Assembly: GCA_965276755.1 (NCBI GenBank)
Contig: OZ255625.1
Span: 3,348,001 to 3,412,000, forward strand
From: CAJCIS01 sp965276755
GTDB taxonomy: Bacteria; Pseudomonadota; Alphaproteobacteria; Acetobacterales; Acetobacteraceae
Direction: 5' to 3'
Length of the DNA stretch: 64,000 nt
The translations under genes were made by a program, and so were the position numbers. Shown piece by piece: positions 57,705 to 64,000 of this stretch (positions are counted from its first letter, which is position 1; every line of letters starts with the position of its first letter). The notes under the pieces were generated by a model that was not told the origin of the DNA, did no database searches, and worked only from the letters and a program-made list of their open reading frames with translations.

Positions 57705-57811
57705 CTGGGGGAGATGTGCCATCCCCCCCAGACCCCCCGTCATTATTTAACACGAGGCCCACCAATTGACGGGGGGTCTGGGGGGGATGGCACTTCTCCC
57801 CCAGCCTTTTT
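57705..57811. repeat. Family A repeat, complete copy with T-run (A14)
   Basis: Both arms of the common tip type, right tip with one change (GGCACTTCT). Core TTATTTAACACGAGGCCCAC. Followed by CCTTTTT on the plus strand, so it could terminate the HxlR transcript. It lies between convergent genes. Confidence 0.88.
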
Positions 57812-57829
57812 CCCCTTTACTCCAACCTT

Positions 57830-58732
57830 CTACGCCGCAACCGGGGCGGCATAATTCATCTGTTCGAGGTCAGCGATAAGGCTCGGCCCGGTCGGCTCCC
57901 AACCCAGCCGCTTGCGCGTCCACGCGCTCGATGCCAGCAGGTCCAGCCCGGCGAAGGGGCCAAGCCAGCCGAAATGCTCCACCGCCTGCGCCGCTGACAG
58001 CGATAGCGTGGGGACGCCGAGACCCGCGCCGACCACCTCTGCGATCCGGCGCACCTTCACGCCTTCTTCGGCGACGGCATGATAGCGCGCGCCGGCTTCG
58101 TGCTTCTCCAGCGCCAGACGATAGAGCCTCGCCACGTCGGTCACATGCGCCGCCGGCCAGCGGTTGGCGCCATCGCCGACATAGGCCGAGACGCCTTTGG
58201 CGCGGGCGATCTCGACCACAGGCGTGATGAAGCCCTGCTTGACCGTGTCGTGGACCTGCGGGAGGCGCACAACGGCGATCGAGACGCCTCGGGAAGCCTG
58301 CTCGGCGCCGGCCCGTTCGGAGGCGATGCGCGGGTTGGGGTTGTTCCAGTCCACCACGTCCTCGGTCGCGGCCTGCCCAGGTGCCGCGCTGCCCATGCCG
58401 GTGCCCGAGGTGATGATGAGCGGCCGCTTCGAGCCGGCGAGAACGCCGCCCATGGCCTCGATCACGCGCCGGTCTTTCTCGCAATTGGCCACGAAGTTGG
58501 CGAAATCATGGTCAAAGGCGGTGTGGATCACCGCATCGGCCTGCGCGGCACCACTGGCCAGGCTGGCCGGGTCCTCAAGCGTGCCGCGATGGGCTTGCGC
58601 GCCAGCCTGTTCTAGCCACCGCACGCCTGCGTCCGAGCGGGTGAGGCCGAGCACCTGATGCCCCGCGGCAAGGAGTTCGACCACGATACGAGAGCCGATG
58701 AAGCCGGTGGCGCCGGTGAGGAAAACACGCAT
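57830..58732 (-). CDS. NAD(P)-dependent epimerase/dehydratase-like SDR
   Basis: 300 residues of the extended/atypical SDR type. Cofactor motif VFLTGATGFIGSRIVVELL, then VIHTAFDHDF and VSAYVGDGANRWPAAHVTDV. The usual Tyr-x3-Lys catalytic pair is not seen at its expected place (SERAGAEQA), so it may bind NAD(P) without classical catalysis. It is divergent from an XRE/MmyB regulator, which probably controls it. Confidence 0.82.
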   Translation of the reverse strand: MRVFLTGATGFIGSRIVVELLAAGHQVLGLTRSDAGVRWLEQAGAQAHRGTLEDPASLASGAAQADAVIHTAFDHDFANFVANCEKDRRVIEAMGGVLAGSKRPLIITSGTGMGSAAPGQAATEDVVDWNNPNPRIASERAGAEQASRGVSIAVVRLPQVHDTVKQGFITPVVEIARAKGVSAYVGDGANRWPAAHVTDVARLYRLALEKHEAGARYHAVAEEGVKVRRIAEVVGAGLGVPTLSLSAAQAVEHFGWLGPFAGLDLLASSAWTRKRLGWEPTGPSLIADLEQMNYAAPVAA

Positions 58733-58783
58733 GAACTCTCTCCGATTTGGTTCGGCGGGGTATGTCGCGTTTGCCTCAACCTG

Positions 58784-58812
58784 TTAAAGTAGTGACTGCA
58801 TCGTAGTATAAT
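58784..58812 (+). promoter_or_regulatory. Possible promoter of the XRE/MmyB regulator gene
   Basis: A perfect TATAAT at 58807-58812 is preceded at 17 bases by a weak -35 (TTAAAG). It lies 19 bases upstream of the ATG. The region between the divergent genes is AT-richer than its surroundings. Confidence 0.4.
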
Positions 58813-58830
58813 CGCCAACAGGATAGCGTC

Positions 58831-59661
58831 ATGCAACACCAGGCGGCCGATCAGCTCGGAACATACCTGCGCCAGCGCCGTATGCGCCTTGACCCGGCGG
58901 CATTGGGCTTTTCAGGCGCCCGGCGGCGCACGCCGGGACTGCGCCGCGAGGAAGTCGCCCAGCGCGCCAATATCAGCCCGGCCTGGTACACCTGGCTGGA
59001 GCAGGGGCGGGGCGGCGCACCCTCGGCCGACGTTCTCGACCGCATCGCTGCCGGTCTGATGCTGACAGAGTCCGAACGCGAGCACGTCTTCATGCTCGGT
59101 CTCGGCCGCCCGCCCGAAATCCGCTACAAGCGCGTGGACGGCGTATCGCCGCGGCTGCAGCGCGTGCTCGATGCGCTGGAAAACAGTCCTGCGATCGTCA
59201 AGACCGCGATCTGGGACGTGGTGGCGTGGAACCGCGCTGCGGCGGCGCTGCTCACCGACTATGCCAAGCTGCCGCCCGGACAGCGCAACATCCTGCGCCT
59301 GATGTTCGCGGACTCGCGCGTGCGGGCGGCCCAGGAGGACTGGCAAGGCGTGGCCCGCTATGTTGTCGGCGCGTTTCGCGCCGATGTCGCGCGTGCCGGC
59401 GCGGGCGAGGAGGTCACCCGCCTCGTGGACGAGCTATCGAGGAATAGCGCCGAATTCGACGCGCTGTGGCGCAATAACGAGGTGGTGGCGGGCGGCGAGG
59501 GCCTGAAGCGGATCCATCATCCCGAAGCCGGTCTGCTCGAGATGGAATTCTCCACATTTGCGGTCGATGGCAGGCCGGAGTTGGGCATGGTCATCTACAA
59601 TCCCGCGTCGCAGGCGGACGCCGATCGCATCCGGACGCTGATTGCCGCCAAGCGGGATTAA
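58831..59661 (+). CDS. XRE-family regulator with MmyB-like sensor domain
   Basis: 276 residues. The N-terminal helix-turn-helix (TPGLRREEVAQRANISPAWY, then TWLEQGRG) is followed by the MmyB-like PAS-type domain (about residues 100-270; DVVAWNRAAAALLTDYAKLP). Such proteins often sit divergent to an SDR, as here, and regulate it in response to an unknown ligand, in some cases a fatty acid. Confidence 0.9.
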   Translation: MQHQAADQLGTYLRQRRMRLDPAALGFSGARRRTPGLRREEVAQRANISPAWYTWLEQGRGGAPSADVLDRIAAGLMLTESEREHVFMLGLGRPPEIRYKRVDGVSPRLQRVLDALENSPAIVKTAIWDVVAWNRAAAALLTDYAKLPPGQRNILRLMFADSRVRAAQEDWQGVARYVVGAFRADVARAGAGEEVTRLVDELSRNSAEFDALWRNNEVVAGGEGLKRIHHPEAGLLEMEFSTFAVDGRPELGMVIYNPASQADADRIRTLIAAKRD

Positions 59662-59674
59662 CGTGAGAAAAAGG

Positions 59675-59700
59675 TTGGGGGAGATGTGCCATCCCCCGAA
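59675..59700 (+). repeat. Family A left arm, truncated (A15)
   Basis: TTGGGGGAGATGTGCCATCC followed by CCCGAAACCG; the arm is cut off before the CCCCCCGTC segment. It lies in the spacer after the XRE/MmyB gene. Confidence 0.7.
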
Positions 59701-59764
59701 ACCGTACCGGGTTCACGCATCCCAAAAACGTCTTAATTATCAATGGCTTGTAGCAGAAAGCAAG

Positions 59765-59884
59765 GCCAGGGGCTCGGCCCCTGGACCCCGCTGGAGGCAG
59801 GGCCTCCAGACCTCCATCTTCTTAAAAAAAAGAAAAGGTTCTAAGGACTTGTCCTTAGCGGGGTCCAGGGGCAGAGCCCCTGGC
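59765..59884. repeat. Family B repeat, complete copy (B6)
   Basis: Nearly the same sequence as B5: terminal arms 59765-59792 and 59857-59884 are inverted repeats of 28 bases with mismatches only at the hairpin loop (CTCGG versus CAGAG). The interior has the same two hairpins and the A-rich spacer GAAAAGGTT. The close identity to B5, 6.5 kb away, suggests recent dispersal or conversion. Confidence 0.9.
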
Positions 59885-59909
59885 CTTCGTTTGTGTCTTT
59901 CAACGCGCA

Positions 59910-59954
59910 AGATGTGTGAATGCGGTAGCCCCCAAACCCCCCGTCATTCGTTTA
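59910..59954 (+). repeat. Family A left arm, degenerate (A16)
   Basis: AGATGTGTGAATGCGGTAGC followed by CCCCCAAACCCCCCGTC and left core ATTCGTTTAG. The hairpin tip has decayed while the C-run segment is kept. It marks the left edge of the AT-richer region. Confidence 0.6.
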
Positions 59955-60075
59955 GAGCGTCGCGTAACACTTGCGCGCGTGAAGTTGCAAGACTGCAAAT
60001 GCTTGATAGAACCGAGATAGTTGGGGCGAGACAAAGCGTGGCTCTCACCCCGAAGGGGAAGATTGCCCGGCCTGT

Positions 60076-61263
60076 ATGACCACTATTCTCAGCTACGTTG
60101 AGTTCAAGACCGGCAGTCCAGGCGTTGCATGCCTAATTACCGGTTGGTCCGAACCCGAGCCAGAGTTTACTTGGTCGGTTGGCGATCAAAGCGTGCTCTG
60201 CATCCCCGTTGGTGTAGTGGATTGCGACATAGAACTTCACCTGACGCTAATGCCTTTGATCGTAAAGCCGTTCCGCCACGTTCAGCGTCTTGGTGTAGAA
60301 ATTAACGGCAGCCTTTTTGGTTCCGAGTACCTGTACGGCCCGACAATGGTTGGATACCAAATCCCAGCCTCGATAGCTAGCAGGTCTAGTATGCTGACGA
60401 TTCGCTTTATCCACCCTCACGCCTTCAGTCCGGCCACGATAACTGATAGTAAGGAGACGAGGTGTCTAGCTTTCGCCTTTTGGGAGGCAGTTGTTATTAG
60501 AGCAGCCCCTAAAGTAGGTCATGTGCCGGTTACGACCCTCGGAACTAGGCCGCACGACAGTTCTAACCTACAACACCATATCGATAAAGCAATATCTATA
60601 ACCGGTTGCTCGCTTGACCAAACGGCGTCCGCGTTCGAGAGCCTGGGAACGAACTGCGAATTCGGATTATTTCAGAGACGCTGCGGAAGCGAGTCTCTAG
60701 GATTGCTTCGCTTCGCAGGAATGCCTTACCCTAGTCTTGTTTCCGCGCTTGACCTTGGATTCCCTGATATCGGAGACGAAGCATCGCTCCGATGTACGAT
60801 CGAAGGCAGTACTCCTGAGTGGATGGTAGAGCACACCGCTTTTCAGATGAAATTCCATACCTTTGCCTCGCCCACTGACGTTTCTCGAGAAGCCGTCATT
60901 CGCCAACAGAGCAAAGTGCTACCGTATCGTCGAGACCGCCTTCTGGAACTACTCTCAACCGGCGAAAAAATGTTTGTGCTAACGCGGCCGGAGGCTTTGA
61001 CTACCAGCCAGGTGAGACCGCTCCTCACTGTCCTCCAAAGCTACGGGCCAGCATCCCTACTATACGTGACCGACGATACGGGGGAGCCTGCCGGGACCGT
61101 TCAGCATATAGAGGCCGACTTATATTGCGGCTCCATGGATACGGTCGAACGAATGGCCGCTGCTGATGAGCTGGTCGGACGAGATAACTGGTTGAGCGAC
61201 GCGTCTTTTGTGGCTTGGACCGAAATATGTGCAAACGTGTTCAAATTGTGGAAAGGCCTGTGA
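60076..61263 (+). CDS. Conserved-type hypothetical protein in AT-richer DNA
   Basis: 395 residues, no signal peptide or membrane helix. The central part has SAFESLGTNCEFGLFQRRCG and SLGLLRFAGMPYPSLVSALD, a Cys-containing motif I recall from uncharacterised rhizobial and acetobacterial proteins. The C-terminal half has a repeating KVLPYRRDRLLELLSTGEKM/ADLYCGSMDTVERM layout. Codon use is visibly more A/T-rich than in neighbours, so acquisition by transfer is likely. Function unknown; do not read more from the motif than that. Confidence 0.65.
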   Translation: MTTILSYVEFKTGSPGVACLITGWSEPEPEFTWSVGDQSVLCIPVGVVDCDIELHLTLMPLIVKPFRHVQRLGVEINGSLFGSEYLYGPTMVGYQIPASIASRSSMLTIRFIHPHAFSPATITDSKETRCLAFAFWEAVVIRAAPKVGHVPVTTLGTRPHDSSNLQHHIDKAISITGCSLDQTASAFESLGTNCEFGLFQRRCGSESLGLLRFAGMPYPSLVSALDLGFPDIGDEASLRCTIEGSTPEWMVEHTAFQMKFHTFASPTDVSREAVIRQQSKVLPYRRDRLLELLSTGEKMFVLTRPEALTTSQVRPLLTVLQSYGPASLLYVTDDTGEPAGTVQHIEADLYCGSMDTVERMAAADELVGRDNWLSDASFVAWTEICANVFKLWKGL

Positions 61264-61499
61264 TCCGGCGCAAGCTTGTTGCTTAACTCAAGAAGAGCGT
61301 TCTCAATCACGATTTTATCTTCTCTCCCGAACCCATCGACCGCTGCGAGACAGGAGACACTTAGTTCCTGATTGTTGCTTGCTTGGGGCTATCAGGGACC
61401 GTAACGACAATTCCAATACTGAAGTTTTATGTCAAATTTTGAGGACGATCTTAATACTGAAATGACGTTTATTGTGATTTGGGGTCGCAACGACGCGTG

Positions 61500-61730
61500 C
61501 TACGTGCGCTGACGACCTGGCGCCGGACGTGGTGGACCGCCTGCACCGATTGCGGGGGGCATACCGCAGCGCGCTTCCCGGTATTCCATCAGCGAGAGAT
61601 CTAAGACGGCTGAAAGAGCTTCCTGTTCAGTCGCGTGCCATCCCCAGACGAAACCGTGCTGCAGTCCGTCGACGTACCATAGCACTGCCCAATGGCCGAA
61701 TTCAGTTTGAGTGACCCGGTATGTGTTCAC
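61500..61730 (-). CDS. Small hypothetical protein, uncertain
   Basis: 76 residues from a GTG start. HWAVLWYVDGLQHGFVWGWH and TEQEALSAVLDLSLMEYREA look like real protein, with an aromatic strand pair and a helix; the tail is Pro/Arg-rich. No ribosome site is evident. No family recognised. It could be the remnant of a larger gene. Confidence 0.35.
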   Translation of the reverse strand: MNTYRVTQTEFGHWAVLWYVDGLQHGFVWGWHATEQEALSAVLDLSLMEYREARCGMPPAIGAGGPPRPAPGRQRT

Positions 61731-62296
61731 TCATGGAACGTATCACAACCAGTAATGAACTGCCAACCACTAGCGGTCGATATGGCTCGATCATCCGCTC
61801 ACTAGAAAGCGGCATGTCTTATTGAAGACGAGACGATCTCAAACACACAAAGCAGAGACGATCGCACTATTATGAAACACCGCAAACATCAACACGGGTA
61901 TGGAGTCGGTCCAGAAACTATCCTATTGCGTAAGCGAGCAAAACGTGCTGGGATATGTTTGAAAACCCAATCGTTTAGGGGCTACCTGCTAGTCAAAATA
62001 TGACAATACTCTACCGCCTGCCACGGCCGCATCTGAAAGGTCGCATGAGCGAGCCAAAAGACGCCCTTTTACGCGGTCGGAAAGAATTTTTAGAGGTTCA
62101 CACAGTTTGTGACGCCCGGATTTGGAAGTTGTCGAATACCTGTTTTCAACAGCGGCCAAAATTGCCTTGATCGGCAAAACTTAGCCGGGAGACCATCAAA
62201 GCCATGCGTAAGGCCTAATCGTCGCCGCTAATGAACGCCTTTGGCGCCTATAGCATAATTCTAATTAAGCATCACGACTAGCTACTCGGAGCGTTG
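61731..62296. other. AT-richer stretch without a supported gene
   Basis: 566 bases. Only short frames are present, with no credible start and ribosome-site combination. I see no tRNA, repeat family copy or clear hairpin. It may be a degraded remnant of transferred DNA. Confidence 0.5.
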
Positions 62297-62557
62297 ATGA
62301 CCTTGCCCAATGACGGCGAAGCAAACGCCAGCGACAAGAGGTCTTCAGTCGACCTCGCAAATGACCGACGCCGCGTTGGTCCAAGATCTCTGTATAATTC
62401 GCACCTTATCGAAATGGCACGCGACCCGAGCCGGCTAAAGCAAGGTAAGGAAATAGGCGAAGACACCGCGCGCGATTCCCGCGGTTCGATGCGTCCAGTA
62501 GTTCTCGCGGTCATGATTTTCTGGGGTGTAGTAGCAGGTCTATTTGCATTTTGGTGA
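62297..62557 (+). CDS. Small protein with C-terminal membrane helix
   Basis: 86 residues. Polar and charged for about 65 residues, then one hydrophobic helix at the very end (PVVLAVMIFWGVVAGLFAFW), a tail-anchor layout. GGAG lies six bases before the ATG. No family recognised. Sits in the AT-richer region. Confidence 0.5.
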   Translation: MTLPNDGEANASDKRSSVDLANDRRRVGPRSLYNSHLIEMARDPSRLKQGKEIGEDTARDSRGSMRPVVLAVMIFWGVVAGLFAFW

Positions 62558-62682
62558 TCGGTCGCGTTTGGGTCGATCAGGTTGAAGGCGTGGGCGCTTG
62601 AAGCTTTTATAGGAGAACAGGCACTTGCCCCTAGGTCCTCCGCAGCATCTGGCCTATGGTGAGGGAGGCTGAGGAGTCTACT

Positions 62683-63012
62683 ATGCGCCAACTTCAAATC
62701 GCCGCTGCCCTATCAGCACTATGCACGCTCAGTCTGGCGGCCCACGGGCAGTCAGCGGTCATAGCTACCTGCAAGGATGGGACAACTTACACAGGAGCCA
62801 CCAGAAGTGGTGCGTGCGGTCACCACGGCGGAGTTGCCATCTTCGGGCCACCGGGCGCGGCTCCAGGCAAGGTTTGGGTTAACACGGCATCTAAGGTCTA
62901 TCACTGTCCTGACACTCAGTATTATGGGAAGACCAAAGCGGGCGCTTATATGACCGAAGCGGCGGCGAAGGCTGCTGGCGATCGTCCTCAAGGCGGCAAG
63001 GCTTGTTTCTGA
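62683..63012 (+). CDS. Exported DUF3761-family protein
   Basis: 109 residues. Signal peptide (LQIAAALSALCTLSLAAHGQ), then the family signature CKDGTTYTGATRSGACGHHG and VWVNTASKVYHCPDTQYYGK followed by YMTEAAAKAAGD. DUF3761 proteins are small periplasmic proteins with a conserved Cys set; their role is unknown. GAGGAG lies seven bases before the ATG at 62683. Confidence 0.85.
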   Translation: MRQLQIAAALSALCTLSLAAHGQSAVIATCKDGTTYTGATRSGACGHHGGVAIFGPPGAAPGKVWVNTASKVYHCPDTQYYGKTKAGAYMTEAAAKAAGDRPQGGKACF

Positions 63013-63091
63013 TTGGGCAACTATGGTGGATAGGATCCAGCACTAAACCATTCCAGCACCTAAAGAGAGACAATCTTCCTCCTGATTGGCA

Positions 63092-63535
63092 TCAGTCATC
63101 AGATGAGGATGGATGATGTCCTTCTGATGGCTGAGAACTGACTGCTGACGGCTGGTCCAAGGCCTCATCGGCGGAGCCGATCAGCCCGCTGACCACCCGA
63201 ACCAGCTCCGCCAGTCCGAACGGTTTGGCCAGCGAACTGCCCGGAATGCCCGAGCCTTTCAGCCGCGACAGCACGTCCGGCCTCCCGGTGACGAAGACGA
63301 TCGGCATTTGCGGGTGCGCGCTATGCGCCTGGTGGGCCAGACCGATGCCATCCATGCCGCCGGGCATGTGAATATCGGTCACCAAAAGCTGGTAGCCATC
63401 CGTGCCCAGCAAGCGCAGCGCCTCATCGGCCGAGTTCGCCTCATCGACGCGAAAACCCGCATCCATCAGTGCCTCGGCCATGATCTCCCGGTTAATCGTT
63501 TCGTCTTCCACAACCAAAACGCGCATTCGCCGCAT
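63092..63535 (-). CDS. Single-domain response regulator
   Basis: 147 residues. Receiver domain with acidic pocket VVEDE (10-12), phospho-acceptor Asp54 in LLVTDIHMPGGMDG, Thr83 in FVTGR and Lys104 in SLAKPFG. No output domain follows; a 25-residue Ser/His-rich tail ends the protein. Such CheY-like proteins act in phosphorelays or by binding partners. GGAAG five bases before ATG 63535. It is divergent from the KaiC-like gene. Confidence 0.88.
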   Translation of the reverse strand: MRRMRVLVVEDETINREIMAEALMDAGFRVDEANSADEALRLLGTDGYQLLVTDIHMPGGMDGIGLAHQAHSAHPQMPIVFVTGRPDVLSRLKGSGIPGSSLAKPFGLAELVRVVSGLIGSADEALDQPSAVSSQPSEGHHPSSSDD

Positions 63536-63756
63536 GGCACTTCCCGCTCTTGCCTGGCACCAACACGCCAGGCCGAGTGCAGGTTCAACCCGCACCGCAG
63601 TTGTGAACCGGGCAGACGATCACGCGCGACCGGCTGCATGCGCGGCTTCGCGCACCGCAGGGCCAAACTTCTGCCCCGCCCAAACCTTTTCACCTCCAAT
63701 GCTGTGGCAACTGCACCGCAGGCCGGCGGTCCTTGCAAGAATTCTGGAGACCTGAC

Positions 63757-64000
63757 GTGCCGACCGCTGCCCAACCTATCGCTTCGAGCCATCGCATCAG
63801 CTCCGGCATATCCTGCGTTGACGACATATTGGGCGGCGGCCTGACGCCGGATCGCCTCTACCTCGTGGAAGGCACGCCCGGCACGGGCAAGACCACGCTT
63901 TGGCTGCAATTCCTGCTGCAAGGCGCAGCGCTTGGCGAGTGCGCGCTCTATGTCACCCTGTCCGAAGCTGCCATGCGCATGGCTGTCTCCTGCGTAAGGA
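63757..64000 (+). CDS. KaiC-like RecA-fold ATPase, N-terminal part
   Basis: The first 81 codons of a gene that leaves the window. A GTG start with GGAG eight bases upstream is followed by ISSGISCVDDILGGGLTPDR and the Walker A motif VEGTPGTGKTTLWLQFLLQ, then ALYVTLSE. This is the KaiC/RadA-like ATPase pattern. KaiC-like genes beside response regulators occur in other alphaproteobacteria, where they work in stress or clock-like signalling. Confidence 0.8.
   Translation, partial: MPTAAQPIASSHRISSGISCVDDILGGGLTPDRLYLVEGTPGTGKTTLWLQFLLQGAALGECALYVTLSEAAMRMAVSCVR

Noticed and set aside
61989..62177. A 62-codon minus-strand frame in the AT-richer region
   Set aside because: It needs a TTG start without a ribosome site and shows no recognisable protein pattern.
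1..64000. CRISPR array, prophage or insertion sequence
   Set aside because: No regularly spaced repeat-spacer units, phage structural genes or transposase genes were found. The repeat families are dispersed and non-coding.

Overview
The window is GC-rich alphaproteobacterial chromosome, most likely from the Acetobacteraceae (order Rhodospirillales). Support comes from the FlgF-FlgG-FlgA-FlgH order, a GyrA with Ala-Ser at the quinolone-pocket positions, a UvrA with a CPVS motif, and large glycine-rich beta-strand-repeat surface proteins of a kind I associate with this family. This placement is inference from protein families; no rRNA gene is present. There is no transposase, integrase, phage module or CRISPR array.

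Layout. 1-1681: the end of an NTF2-like protein and an exported flavin amine oxidase. 1730-5352: distal-rod and L-ring flagellar genes flgF-flgG-flgA-flgH on the minus strand. 5573-10619: a Gly/Ser-rich secreted protein, uvrA and ssb (divergent) and an exported lipase. 10670-14083: a copper and cytochrome-oxidase-assembly cluster (Sco, CopD, CopC, an outer-membrane protein and a DUF2946-like protein). 14193-16652: small exported proteins, one of them sitting between the two halves of a split repeat element. 16792-21249: gyrA-coaD-ppiA overlapping, then ppiB; then tRNA-Lys(UUU). 21455-26826: exported beta-propeller and DUF2807-like proteins, nitronate monooxygenase, proC and ybjN. 27022-48452: a surface or envelope region with three large repeat proteins (1837, 735 and 625 aa), an FkbH-like protein and three polytopic membrane proteins, with the ergothioneine genes egtB-egtD and housekeeping genes (smr, HIT) between them. 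48582-53083: hisE-hisF-cfa and rpsF-rpsR-rplI. 53352-59661: a sulfotransferase-like protein, fabD, fabG, and two divergent regulator/enzyme pairs (HxlR with a DHFR-like reductase; XRE/MmyB with an SDR). 59900-62600: a visibly AT-richer stretch with unfamiliar genes. The right end holds a single-domain response regulator divergent from a KaiC-like ATPase that runs off the window.

The most striking feature is not a gene. At least 28 intergenic loci carry one of three repeat families. Family A (16 loci) is C/G-run-rich, family B (6 loci) has 28-bp terminal inverted repeats, and family C (6 loci) is A/T-run-rich. All share one plan: each arm folds as a hairpin, and complete copies place two arms in inverted orientation around a short core. 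Stem sequences differ between copies but stay self-complementary. In family A the hairpin tips come in at least five versions that mix freely between left and right arms. One copy is split exactly in its core by a 1.1-kb segment holding a complete exported-protein gene. Others have supplied coding sequence: a C-terminal tail for the amine oxidase and probably the start of a membrane glycosyltransferase.
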